Assembly (NCBI GenBank): GCA_963662175.1
Contig: OY759219.1
Location: 27,074,908 to 27,138,907, forward strand
From: Aradus depressus
Taxonomy: Eukaryota; Arthropoda; Insecta; Hemiptera; Aradidae
Length of the DNA stretch: 64,000 nt
Direction: 5' to 3'
Positions 53,094 through 62,791 of the stretch are shown here, piece by piece; position 1 is the first letter of the stretch; every line of letters starts with the position of its first letter. The notes beneath the pieces were generated by a model. It made no database searches, was not told the DNA's origin, and worked only from the letters and a program-made list of their open reading frames with translations. Made by a program: the position numbers and the translations under genes.

Positions 53094-53316
53094 GAAAACT
53101 ACCTTTAAACACAAAACAAAATTATTGGAATAAAAATAAATAGATGAAATATTTCTTGGTGGTAGGCAGATGTCGTGGACTTAGACTTACTTGTTAAATA
53201 AGTAATTAGATGTATCAGTCCAACAGAATTTATTTTAACCACAACTAGTTTCGTCAGTCAAGCCGACATCATCAAGTGGTGAATCTTATTGGAGAAGAAG
53301 TCAAAGGACTGGACAC

Positions 53317-54239
53317 TAGGGTGTCCGCTAATTTAAAAAGTCCGTTTTTTCGAGGTTCCTTCCCAAAATCGTGTGTAGTTTGGTGAAGAAAAATTTTGTG
53401 AATTTTTTCAGATTTTTCAAAATGAATTTAAAGGTGCCTGTGAGAGGTCAAAGTTTTACATGCAGTTTAAATGGGGGTTTTGGAGCTGTTTGAGACCTTT
53501 CAGCGTAGTTCCCGGTATTTCAATCGAAAAAACCTGAAAATATGTACATTGGGGTTTTGAAGGTCGCTGATTTCAAATTTCATGTCAAAAATGCACGTTG
53601 AAAAGTTGTAGTCGTCAAAAAAAACGGTATAAAAAACGTAAATTATCATTTTTATGGAAATATCAATCAATTTATATGTTTTCAAGGTCTCTAAACTCAA
53701 ATTCAATGTCAGATTCAACATCTAACAATTACAGCTGTGAAAAACAGTCATTAATTTGTCAAAATTACAGATGTAAAAATCTAATTTATCTAATTAATGA
53801 CTGTTTCTCACAGCTGTAATTGTCAAATATTGAATCTGACATTGAATTTGAGTTTAGAGACCTTGAAAACATATAAATTGATATATTTGATTGATATTTC
53901 CATAAAAATTATAATTTACGTTTTTTATACCGTTTTTTTGACGACTACAACTTTTCAACGTGCATTTTTGACACGAAATTTGAAATCAGCGACCTTCAAA
54001 ACCCCAATGTACATATTTTCAGGTTTTTTCGATTAAAATACCGGGAACTACGCTGAAAAGTCTCAAACAGCTTCAAAACCCCATTTAAACTGCATGTAAA
54101 ACTTTGACCTCTCACAGGCACCTTTAAATTCATTTTGAAAAATCTGAAAAAATTCACAAAATTTTTTTTTACCAAAACTACACACGATTTTGGAAAGGGA
54201 CCTTGAGAAAACGGACTTTTTCAAATTAGCGGACACCCT
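53317..54239. mobile_element. Long-hairpin element, ~450 bp inverted arms, 9 bp duplication
   Basis: Begins AGGGTGTCCGCTAATTT and ends with the complement. Arms (53318-53750 and 53805-54239) are about 95 percent identical around a ~50 bp centre. Flanked by ACTGGACAC at 53308-53316 and 54240-54248. A 9 bp duplication with long inverted arms is typical of Mutator-like or Foldback-type elements. No transposase; open frames inside (73-79 codons) are mirror images of each other. Confidence 0.85.
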
Positions 54240-54302
54240 ACTGGACACCTATCTGGGACCTGGAGGACTGGAGTGTCCATCTGGCCCTTCTCCAATAAGA
54301 TT

Positions 54303-54346
54303 CACCACCTGATGATGTCAGCTTGACTGACGAAACTAGTTGTGGT
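54303..54346 (+). ncRNA. Hammerhead ribozyme-like motif B2, best fold in the window
   Basis: Helix I: ACCAC (54304-54308) with GTGGT (54342-54346), 5 bp. Core CTGATGA (54309-54315), a bulged T (54316), helix II GTCAG/CTGAC with 5-base loop (54317-54331), GAA (54332-54334), self-complementary ACTAGT (54335-54340), T54341 as predicted cleavage base. All invariant core bases present. Likely a Penelope-type minimal type-I hammerhead; the extra T beside helix II departs from the textbook fold. Confidence 0.7.
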
Positions 54347-54533
54347 TAAAATAAATTCTGTTGGACTCATACATCTTATTACTTATTTAAAGAGATGAAT
54401 ATATGCGTAAACTCATAAATGGATAAACAATGAACAAGTGAGTTCGAATATGAAGATTGCAAAATAAAACATGTATCCACGTTCAACAATGAATGCATGA
54501 AATGAACTTGAAAGAAAAAAAACTTGTTTATTT

Positions 54534-54612
54534 ATGGTATTGTCTAATTTCACCAACTATATTTACATGGGAGTACTTTCGGTATTTCTACCATCCTCAG
54601 CCAAAAGCATAA
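54534..54612 (-). mobile_element. HFE-C5 arm (minus)
   Basis: Complete minus-strand arm: CTGAGGA, T, GGTA/TACC with GAAA loop, GAAAGTACTCCCATGTAAAT. The opposite arm seems displaced: its outer end (TTATTTCACAATATCTCTGC) is at 55140-55216, 530 bp away. Confidence 0.7.
54567..54605 (-). ncRNA. Hammerhead ribozyme-like motif C5
   Basis: Same sequence as C4 through the core; all invariant bases are present. Helix I TGG/CCA, with further T-A pairing possible. Confidence 0.6.
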
Positions 54613-54804
54613 GAGATAAGACTGATCACCAGAAAGTACTCAACAAAAGCTTTGATAATTTAAACATAATACACGAAAACAGAAAAGTGAAGCTAAAAAC
54701 GTTAGTATTGGTCACAAATATACAAAGGAGAATGTTCATTTATTATATGCAATTCTCAAATTAATAATTGAATAACGATTTGTACAAAAAAAAATAAGTT
54801 TTTG

Positions 54805-55085
54805 GTGAATCACCGGCTATGTACTTCCCCAGAAAGAAATAATAAATTAACTTTTACCTTCCCCTCAGAAACCAGTTGATCTTTTGCGCTAATATTCTAC
54901 AGTTGACATGAATAGGGGCTTCTAAATCCTCATACTAAATTTTGTATATATAAAATCAATACATCGGCAGTTATTAGGGTTTTTGAATTTAGCACCCCTC
55001 CTCGGGTTTTTGAATTTAGCACCCCTCCTCGGGTTTTTGAATTTAGCACCCCTCCTCCGGTTTTTTCAATTAAAATTTGGTTGAT
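54805..55085 (+). repeat. CTTCCCC element with internal 27 bp triplication
   Basis: Left end TTTGGTGAATCACCGGCTAT, ACTTCCCCAGAAAG. At 54975-55060 a 27 bp piece (GGGTTTTTGAATTTAGCACC plus CCTCCTC) is repeated three times in tandem. Confidence 0.8.
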
Positions 55086-55216
55086 TTTTACTAAGCAAAA
55101 AATAGGGGAAAAGTTGACCACCTAACGGGCCACAACTGATAAGTCTTATCTCTTAAGTTCTCTCTCTCAAGTTCATTTGAATTATTTCACAATATCTCTG
55201 CAATAATGTCAGTTTT

Positions 55217-55655
55217 CAATGCATGAAATGACCAACTGACAAATATGATTCAGTTCAGAACAATATTTAATATTATTTTGAAATTAGCCTACCCTAATTT
55301 TTGGCGGCTAAACAATTATTTCTCAAATCTGAACCTTTTCCTTTGAAAGTTTTCAAAATTAAATTTCCCCTAATTACTTCCAGTAAAGTGAAGTTCTCGC
55401 GAAGGGTGACAATGACTGAGAAATGCTGTAACCAGATAACAAACTCAAGTTGGGGTATAGTGACAAAACGGATACAATTATTAAAGAGACAAAGTTTAAA
55501 ACTTTTAATTAATAATTATGTCAATTATTAAACAAATGTAAACTCCCAACTTATTGAAATTAAAGTGCTTTGAATAATGTTTTACGATAAAAGAAAATAC
55601 TTACAAAATACTTTTAAGTTAAAAAAAAAAAAAAAAAAAAAAGAAAAAAAAAAGA
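55217..55655. other. Unassigned sequence ending in a long A run
   Basis: Open frame 55301-55531 (76 codons) has no motif. 55621-55653 is A-rich and precedes a CTTCCCC left end. Confidence 0.35.
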
Positions 55656-55659
55656 GGTC

Positions 55660-55735
55660 TATGGATCACCCGCAATGTACTTCCCCAACACGAATTAATT
55701 AAGTTTTCATTTCCCAATATATAGGAGCATAGGCT
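55660..55735 (+). repeat. CTTCCCC element, left end only
   Basis: GGATCACCCGCAATGTACTT then CCCCAACACGAATTAATTAA. Confidence 0.6.
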
Positions 55736-56018
55736 TTTAACATAATATAAATAAAATATTTTCTTAATCTTTTAAAAATAAATATTAATATTTCAGTAAT
55801 AATATTTATAATAATTATATATTATACTATTTTTTACCTCCATATTGGCTCGCGTTACAAGTTTCGGAATATAGTGACTATTTTTTTAGGATCTTTCAAT
55901 ATGGTAATTTGAGGCAATTAAGGTATATTTATTTTAAAAAAAATAATTCTTTATTTCATAAGACGTTTCGACTTACTATCATTTTCAATTCTAAATACAG
56001 AATGATCATAATTTACTC

Positions 56019-56364
56019 GAGGGCGCCGGTAGCTCAGTGGTAAGCGTGCTTGACTTCTGAGCTCAAGGTTGTGGGTTCGTAGCCCGACCGAGGCCCTTAG
56101 TTTATTTTATCTGGGAGGTAAAATAAACTTAAGCACGCCGTCCTTCGGATGGGACGTTAAGCGATGGTCCCGAGCCTGTACGATGTCAGGTACTCGTTAA
56201 AGACCCCTACCCTAGATGAATAAAAATTTAGGGTAGGCAAAATTTAGGACTCCCACAGTAGAGTCGGGCTCATGTCCACCAGAGTGACGCAAGAGCGCTC
56301 TGGTAGTAGGCGATATGACCTCGTAGTTAAAGCCCGGGCATGAGTCATAAAACCTAACCTAACC
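56019..56364 (+). mobile_element. SINE-1, complete, 13 bp target-site duplication and AACCT tail
   Basis: 346 bp bounded by TCATAATTTACTC (56006-56018, 56365-56377). Box A TAGCTCAGTGG; box B-like GGGTTCGTAGCCC; 3' end GAGTCATAAAACCTAACCTA, then ACC. Nearly identical to the copies at 28.5 and 49.3 kb, pointing to recent activity. Confidence 0.95.
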
Positions 56365-56377
56365 TCATAATTTACTC

Positions 56378-56855
56378 ATCCAATCATATTCTACAACTAG
56401 ATTGTCGTCAAATTTTTATATTATTTACATTTTTTTCCAAATTTCACCCTTACATTTTTCAAAAAAACAATATTATAAATAAATAGTAGTTATAATAGTT
56501 TTTTAAAAATGTTTTTATGTATATTTTATTATGCATATTTACAATAGGTACAAACCATAAGTAAATTTGTTGACAATAGGTAATGGAACAATAATTGTAC
56601 ATAAATTATTTATGTACAATGATAACTAAATAAAAGAGAGAAAAAAAATAAAGTAAAATAAATAATAATTTAAAAAAAAAAAAAAAAGTAAATAAAAATG
56701 TCTCTGTGAAGTCATGAAGAATATGTACAAAATATAACTATGTATACAATGAGAAAATAATTACAACGATAATAATAAAAATATAAAAAAATAAATATAT
56801 ACTATAATAATAATAATAAGAATATAAAAAAATTAGGTTAAAAAAAATATATATA
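56378..56855. other. AT-rich sequence
   Basis: Very AT-rich with short TAA/AATA runs (56640-56840). No gene. Confidence 0.5.
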
Positions 56856-57384
56856 TCGGGTGATTCATTTAACCTGAAAAACAAGAATAAATCGAAAAAT
56901 AAGCTTTATAGAAAAAAATTGTTCAAACAAAAGTTGCAGGGTTTAAAGGGGGAAATTTAACCTCGAGTGGCGTTTTCAGGGTTAAATCAAGGGCAACTAC
57001 GATTTTCTCAATGGAAACCTATAGTTTTAATTGCATACTTGTATTCTACGTGAAAAAATACGTATCTTTTGTAGGAAAAGTTTTGTTTGAAAATGCCAAT
57101 TTTTTATGGTTTTGAGAATTTAAAAACGCAAATTTGATGCACAAAGAAATAATCATCGATTAAATTAAAAAGGATGTTATTGTAACAAAGAATCAATATT
57201 TCACACAAAATGTATTTATTTATTTTAAAAGTAAATAAAATGTAAACATAACTGAAACAAGGAAGTTATTTATTACTACGAGGTGTAAACAATAGACCTA
57301 ATTCTGTTGTAGTTGATATCTTGTGCTTTATCTAGACGTACACAATATCAGTGATAAAATATTGATTTTTTCTAAAAATTAATA

Positions 57385-58120
57385 ATGGAATATTTAACTA
57401 TCCCGGAGAAAATTGAAATTATTTTCATTTATGAAGAAGCTCGTCGAAGCATAAAGAATGCTGTTGAATTGTATGCTGAACGTTTTCCCGATCGAAGGCC
57501 AATATCTACATCGTCTTTTTATCGTGTTGTAAATCAATTTTCTGAAGATGGTTCTATTCAACCAAAAAAAAGGAAACCATGGAGAGTGAATGTATGGTAC
57601 GGAATTATTGGGGATAAACTTATAGGCCCTTTTTTCATTGATGGTAATTTAAATGGAGAAAAGTATGCAGAATTTTTAGACCAACAATTACCAGAGCTTC
57701 TTGAAAATTTGACCCTTCAAGAAAGAATGAATATGTGGTTCCAAAACGATGGTTGTCCAGCGCATTATGCAATAACAGCACGTGAATTATTAAAACGAGA
57801 CTATCCTAACCGGTGGATTGGTCGAGGTGGTCCAGTAAACTAGGTCACCGGACTCAACTTCACCAGATTTTTTTCTATGGGGATATTTAAAAGAACGGTC
57901 ACCGGACTTAACTTCACCAGATTTTTTTCTATGGGGATATTTAAAAGAACAAGTATACAAAAATGTGCCAACTACCACAGAAAATATGAAAGAGAGAATC
58001 AGAAATGCAAGTCGAGAAATTGACAGAAAAACTTTATTAAGGACGGTGCTATGTTTCGTTACACGTGTTGAAAAATGTATTGAAGTTCAGGGACATCATT
58101 TTGAACATTTATTAAGATGA
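57385..58120 (+). pseudogene. Tc1/mariner-type transposase, deleted and frameshifted
   Basis: The first open frame (57385-57843, 152 codons) starts at the ATG just inside the left repeat. Residues 1-60 form a helix-turn-helix DNA-binding start (IPEKIEIIFIYEEARRSIKN). At about residue 65 the sequence jumps directly to VWYGIIGDKLIGPFFIDG, the part before the second catalytic aspartate; the second DNA-binding half and the first catalytic aspartate, probably over 100 residues, are deleted. WFQNDGCPAHYA (119-128) holds the second aspartate (D122). After GRGGPVN an extra base creates TAG. A ~53 bp segment with the third acidic residue (SPDFFLWGY) is then duplicated (57842-57950). Reading continues to RCI-like EKCIEVQGHHFEHLL and TGA at 58118-58120. 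The protein would cut and rejoin DNA at the element ends; this copy cannot. Confidence 0.9.
57842..57950 (+). repeat. Tandem duplication within the transposase gene
   Basis: GGTCACCGGACTCAACTTCA through GGATATTTAAAAGAAC appears twice in a row (about 53-54 bp each), with one C/T difference, which indicates that the duplication followed or accompanied decay. Confidence 0.9.
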
Positions 58121-58614
58121 TAATTAATTGTTGATAAGTGGTGTGAAATTATTCAATTAAAATTTGTTTTCTAAATTGTGTGTAAAATATTGATTCTTTG
58201 TTACAATAACAATCATTTTAATTTAATCTATGTTTATTTCTTTGTGCATCAAATTTGTGTTTTTAAATTCTCAAAACCATAAAAAATTGGCATTTTCAAA
58301 CAAAATTTTTCCTACAAAAGATACGTATTTTTTCACGTAAAATACAAGTATGCAATTAAAACTATGGGTTTCCATTGAGAAAATCGAAGTTGCCCTTGAT
58401 TTAACTCTGAAAACGCCACTCGAGGCTAAATTTCGTATTACCATTATATTTCCCCCTTTAAACCCTGCAACTTTTGTTTGAACAATTTTTTTCGATAAAG
58501 CTTATTTTTCGATTTATTCTTGTTTTTCAGGTTAAATGAATCACCCGGTATATATATATATTTTTTTTATATATATGCCGTAAACGCGCCTTGGATTGTA
58601 AGGAATTCTCAGAT

Positions 58615-58800
58615 ACACAATAACTAACTAAATATAAGCGGAATCTTGTATAAGTCCCAATTTGCGTCATGATTACGTCCAAAATCTAATCAGATTTAGC
58701 GTAAGGATATATGACATATTAATTTTAAATTACAAGCACGTTGCTACAGTAGTTTTTGAGTTCGAGCGCTCAAAAAAAGTTCCAATTACACAAAAACAAA
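58615..58800 (-). repeat. GAGCGCTC repeat, partial (minus)
   Basis: Complement of the family: CTAATCAGATTTAGCGTAAG, GCTACAGTAGTTTTTGAGTT, CGAGCGCTCAAA. Confidence 0.65.
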
Positions 58801-59179
58801 AAAAAAGTAGAAGATAATTAAATGACCTATATTTTAGAGCTAATTTTAGACTAAAATTTTCAGAAAAAGATTTGTTTAAAGATTCCATATGGAAGCATTC
58901 AAATGTGAATGATTGTTTCTCATCTTCAGAATCAACATGGAGGGGCAAATTGACTTTGAACTTGTCTATCCAGTCCTAAGAATACAAAGAATAAATAAAG
59001 AGAACATACACAGTGTCGACACTGACTAATACATAGCCAACAATGCAACAGACTACATACACATACATAATACATAAATCAGAGAGTTGTGTTACATTTG
59101 TCCTCGTCGGCTGTAAATAAACATTTAACACAATGGGAAATCATTAAAAAATACTTTTAACAAGTACTGAAAAAGTAAA
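58801..59179. other. Unassigned sequence
   Basis: No family or open frame of note. Confidence 0.35.
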
Positions 59180-59700
59180 ACGAGACGACAGTAGCTCAGA
59201 GCTTGATATGAGAATGAAAAACTTTGAGCACGCTGTCCTTCGGATGGGACGTTAAGCAATAGTCTCGAACCAGTAGAGGCATCGAGACTGCAGAACACGT
59301 AGTCCTCGATTGCCCTCTGTATGAACAGGCCAGGGTAGAGTTGATTCGCGGGACTGGATCTGCGGCAGCTGGTGACGGAGACCGGCTACCCAGTGTTCAG
59401 TCGGTTTGGTGGCTCCTGGAGGGAGCAGAAAAAAAGCGGTGTAACGGGCTGGGGCGACCACCGATCGGCACACGTTGGTCGACCGGTGGTCACCCCCGCC
59501 CCGCCATAACCACACTTGATCACTAACCAGATCCTGAGCTCCCTCTACAAACACAAGGTGCACCCGAAAAATAAAGAGCAATATTAACGGTCCCGAACCT
59601 GTATAAGATCAGCTTCTCGTTAACCACAGTAGAGTGTAGAGAGTCGGGCTCATGACTAACAGAGCTACAAAAGAGCATTGGTAGTAGGCGATATGAGTAG
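59180..59700 (+). mobile_element. SINE-1 copy split by a LINE
   Basis: 59205-59275 (AACTTTGAGCACGCTGTCCT) and 59591-59700 (TCCCGAACCTGTATAAGATC to GTAGTAGGCGATATGA) join as one copy. Head is degraded. Confidence 0.78.
59276..59590 (+). mobile_element. LINE family C 3' end inserted in SINE-1
   Basis: Target duplication TCTCGAACCAGTA / TCCCGAACCTGTA (59263-59275, 59591-59603) with two mismatches. Encodes IETAEHVVLDCPLYEQARVE (Cys-His knuckle), then PVFSRFGGSWREQKKSG-type residues after frameshift, and a short 3' UTR that ends in AAAATAAAGAGCAATATTAA. GC-rich. Confidence 0.8.
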
Positions 59701-59805
59701 TAGGTGAATCACCCGCCATGAACATCCCCAGCTCAACTAATAAATTACATTTTTGCTCTCCCTCTAAAACCAATCGACGGTTTGAGCTAAAAATATAAAA
59801 TTTCA

Positions 59806-60079
59806 AAATAATTTTCAATATAATTTCAAAATAATAATAAAATTTTCAAAAAATAAAAAAAAAAATAAATAATAATTTTTTATCAAGTATGTTCAATCAA
59901 AAATTGTTTTTAATTTTTATTTTTTCAATTTAATTATTTATCTTTGCCTTTATATTATATTAAGGATGGTTTCTTTTGTAGACTGCCTGATGATGAGGGA
60001 AATCTCGAAAGCCGGCTAGCTACCACTACTAATAAAAATCTCTGAGAGGTCAGACTATATTTTTATTTGACAACCTGTG
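59806..60079. mobile_element. Hammerhead element HFE-A9, 13 bp target-site duplication
   Basis: 274 bp bounded by ATATAAAATTTCA (59793-59805, 60080-60092). AT-rich left part with no clear inverted arm, then the plus arm from 59981. Contains the best family A hammerhead. Confidence 0.82.
59981..60022 (+). ncRNA. Hammerhead ribozyme-like motif A9
   Basis: CTGATGA (59987-59993), T, helix II GAGG/TCTC (one G-T pair) closed by a GAAA loop (59995-60006), GAA (60007-60009), AGCCGGCT self-complementary (60010-60017), A60018 as predicted cleavage base, then GC pairing with GC at 59985-59986. Core complete; helix I only 2 bp plus possible GTAG/CTAC pairing farther out. Confidence 0.6.
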
Positions 60080-60299
60080 ATATAAAATTTCATTTCGATA
60101 CATTCACTGCATTGGCAGTTATTGCGGTTTAATGGAGCCCCCCCCTCCCCCCCCCCACCCCTGCCTAATCTTCCCTTCTGGCTGAAAATCAATAGGTGTC
60201 GTTCTTATGGGATACATATCAATAAATGCATGCGTTCGAGAGTTATCGAGTTCACAGATTACATAACTTCCCCTATTCTTCGTATAACTGGGGAAGTAA

Positions 60300-60704
60300 A
60301 AAAAAAAAAAATATTGGGAGAAAAAAAATCCACTTAAAAAATGGCTGCTCAAATTAGACAGTCCATCAAGGACGGGTTTCCTATATTTCCACTTTAAAAA
60401 TCCACTTTAGATAACTTAAAGACTTTAAAATGCCTAATAGCCAACAGTCCGTATATAGGCTAAAAGAAAAAAAAATCTGAGAACCAAAGAAATGTAGTGT
60501 TTCTAAAAGATCAAATAGCGACTCAATTTAATATAATTCTTCAGCAGAAAAACTCAAAATGAGTGTTCGTGTCATCCAAAATGGAAGCCATGGGGAGGAC
60601 TTGATGGCTTAATGGTTAGAGGCCTGGTTATAAAGGAACTTTACACTGAAATATTAATATAAAATATATTATATATTGCCCATTGATGTTAAAACATATA
60701 AATA
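60300..60704. other. Unassigned sequence with a tRNA-like scrap
   Basis: 60594-60640 (GACTTGATGGCTTAATGGTTAG) recalls a tRNA-derived head with a box A-like stretch, but no box B follows. Confidence 0.3.
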
Positions 60705-60824
60705 TATGATGTGGCCATCGGACTTTCTTATACCGACCACCTCTACAGATCTCTCTTCCTCACTCTAGTTCATTTCATATTGTCACATAATCCATGTATT
60801 TTGGCATGTATCACTCAAACTGAG

Positions 60825-61050
60825 GTGTCTTGTAAAAAAATGTATTACGTATAAAATGTCCCTTTTCGTTTTGTCTTCAACTTTTATTTTAAAAGATTTT
60901 TGATTAGGTCATAAATATAAACGGTATCTCACAAAATGTACTTAGGTCACGAAGTAAGGTGTTCTGATTTGTGCCACAATCCTAATCACAAAGTTCCAGT
61001 TACTTATATATAGATAGACTTCATTGCGAAGATGGTCAAAACTTACTCAG
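60825..61050 (-). repeat. GAGCGCTC repeat, partial (minus)
   Basis: Complement of the family: TTTGATTAGGTCATAAATAT, TGTACTTAGGTCACGAAGTA, CAAAGTTCCAGTTAC. Confidence 0.6.
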
Positions 61051-61344
61051 GGGCCAAAGTGGTGTTTATGAATGTACAGTAGACTCTCCCTTATCAATGG
61101 GGCCGACGTGACGCCAGATAACAGAAAACGCCGGATAACGGAAATCATCAATTAATAAGAAAAATATATCAATTAAAGCATAAAAAAAAGTGTTTTTAGT
61201 TGTGCTAAGGAATAAAACACGTACGTATTTTGTTGGTAACATTTATTAAATTGACTAATATGTACATACTGAACATTGATTTATTATATGTACGTACATA
61301 TGTAACGCCGGATAAGGGAGCCTACTGTATATACATTAAAGAGT

Positions 61345-61480
61345 CCTCGGTGAATCACCGTTAATGTAATTTCCCAGCGAGAATTAATTTGTATGCTAGG
61401 CATACATTTTATTTTTAGGATTAGAGGTCGGAAATTATGAAATTCCGGTGAAAACTGAACATCGAACTTCTGAATGATTA
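61345..61480 (+). repeat. CTTCCCC element, left end joined to right third
   Basis: CGGTGAATCACCGTTAATGT, AATTTCCCAGCGAGAATTAA, then GAGGTCGGAAATTATGAAAT. Confidence 0.65.
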
Positions 61481-61701
61481 CAAAACGCCCAATTCGTTTG
61501 GCTCTGCAAGTAAATATGCCTTTTAGTTTTCTCTACAACTTTCATTTTAAAAGATTTTTGATAAGGTCATAAATCAAGCAGTATCTTGTAATACGTACTT
61601 AGGCCCTAAAGTAAAGTGGTAATTTAAAATCTATTATGATCTAAGTTAGCACATCTTTCAAGTTCATCTTTCAATTTCAAGTTCATAGCTTACTTATTAT
61701 T

Positions 61702-62309
61702 CGGAGGCGGATTTAATTTACAGGGCGCCCTAGGCACATTCCGGTTTGGCGCCCTGCTTCTTTTGTGATGGTATACAAATATGATAATAAAAGTATGAAA
61801 AATATATTTTATTCTTTTATTTTTTATTATAACATTATTAAAAAAACACTCAAATTAAAAAAATAAATTATATTTATAGAATCGATTACAATATATATTT
61901 TTTTTCATCTTGCTTTGGCTCGTGCGAAAACATCAATGAAATTATCATAATCAATCTCTTGTTCTAAATGTGCTTTGATGGAAAATAATGCAAGTGCATA
62001 AAGTCTGTCTAGATCCATACTTGCACGCAAATAGTTTTTTACTCTTCTTAACGCGGAAAATGATCGTTCTCCAGAACAATTTGTTGAGAGAATACTTAAA
62101 GCAATATCTATGTTAGGATAAATCTTGAAAAGATCATGTGAATGCAACAGAGCACTTATGTTTGATGCAGAACATATATCTCCATTTTCTCAGTCTAATG
62201 GCTACTTCAATTAAAATTTCTAATTAATGCACCCTTCAAATTTTGGCGCCCCTCGAATTTTGGCGCCCTAAGCCCGGGCGTCGCGGGCCTAAAGCTAAAT
62301 CCGTCGCTG
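61702..62309 (-). mobile_element. hAT element, internally deleted (608 bp)
   Basis: Inverted ends CGGAGGCGGATTTAATTTAC (left) and CAGCGACGGATTTAGCTTTA (complement of right), with GGCGCC motifs inside both. Codes only for the transposase C-terminus. No clean 8 bp target duplication visible. Confidence 0.82.
61905..62180 (-). pseudogene. hAT transposase C-terminal dimerisation domain
   Basis: Minus frame reads FKIYPNIDIALSILSTNCSG, ERSFSALRRVKNYLRASMDL, DRLYALALFSIKAHLEQEID and ends with FARAKAR and a stop at 61905. The pattern YP....A..IL....S.ERSFS.L..VK..LR..M...RL..L....I is the conserved C-terminal hAT dimerisation region, most like the ZMYM1-like group of transposases. It is needed for transposase oligomer assembly. 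The DNA-binding and RNase H-like catalytic regions are missing, so about 80 of an expected 600 or more residues remain. The ATG at 62147 is internal, not a true start. Confidence 0.88.
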
Positions 62310-62430
62310 CTATAATTTCTGAGTGCTCAACAAAGTCCCAGTCACAAATACACAGACTTTATCGCGAGTACAAAAGGGCTTCTAATTTTGTGGTCAAAAC
62401 GCCTTCAAGAGATTTTGAAAACTATCTTAA

Positions 62431-62791
62431 CTCACGATTAAAATACTTTCTTATACTAAAATTGTTTTGTTTTTTTAAAGTTTTTTTACACTTTCTCTAG
62501 TAGAAACGATTAGTATCCGAAGCGGATTACTACGGTCGGAAGTGGATCTCGACACGGTCAGATGGCCTTAATCGTCACCTGGACAAGCATCTGTTTCACT
62601 TTGATTCACGTTTACTCGATTATCCGGATCCGAGTAATTTCCGGTTTGGCTTGATGAGGGATCCGAGTCTCCTATGGAGTAGTTTTAGAGAGCTATGCTC
62701 GATCGGAGATGGAGAAATATAGACAATAGATTGGACACGGTTTTACACCCACGTCGGGTGATCCCATGTGGGAACAACTATTAACGATTCA
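62431..62791. other. Unassigned sequence
   Basis: Less AT-rich than average at 62520-62760; no family recognised. Confidence 0.35.

Larger units (their letters stand above)
53187..54390. mobile_element. Hammerhead foldback HFE-B, split by a 0.92 kb hairpin element
   Basis: Outer arms 53187-53316 (minus) and 54249-54390 (plus) form a roughly 270 bp inverted pair once the insert is removed. Both carry AACAGAATTTATTTTAACCA or its complement, the hammerhead and TTCTCCAATAAGATTCACCA. The left arm has TTGATGA instead of CTGATGA. Confidence 0.8.
56856..58548 (+). mobile_element. Tc1/mariner-superfamily element, internally deleted, ~350 bp inverted repeats
   Basis: Ends TCGGGTGATTCATTTAACCT and its complement, each next to a TA (56854-56855, 58549-58550), the target duplication of this superfamily. 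Inverted repeats run about 56857-57204 and 58180-58547; the right one has a ~17 bp insert near 58436. Transposase remnant lies between them. Confidence 0.92.
59702..60299 (+). repeat. CTTCCCC element with HFE-A9 nested inside
   Basis: Left end GGTGAATCACCCGCCATGAA then CATCCCCAGC; resumes at 60080 (ATAAAATTTCATTTCGATAC) and ends with the right-end hairpin ACTTCCCCTATTCTTCGTAT, AACTGGGGAAGTAA. C tracts at 60132-60160. Confidence 0.82.
61481..62430 (-). repeat. GAGCGCTC repeat (minus) split by a hAT element
   Basis: 61481-61701 and 62310-62430 are consecutive parts of one copy (CTACAACTTTCATTTTAAAA, GTTCATAGCT, then GAGTGCTCAACAAAGTCCCA). Confidence 0.65.

Noticed and set aside
53500..54036. 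Frames of 73-79 codons on opposite strands
   Set aside because: Mirror-image translations of the two arms of the hairpin element.
54063..54248. microRNA precursor in the 0.92 kb hairpin
   Set aside because: The duplex is far too long and too perfect for a typical precursor; an siRNA source is possible but cannot be shown from sequence.
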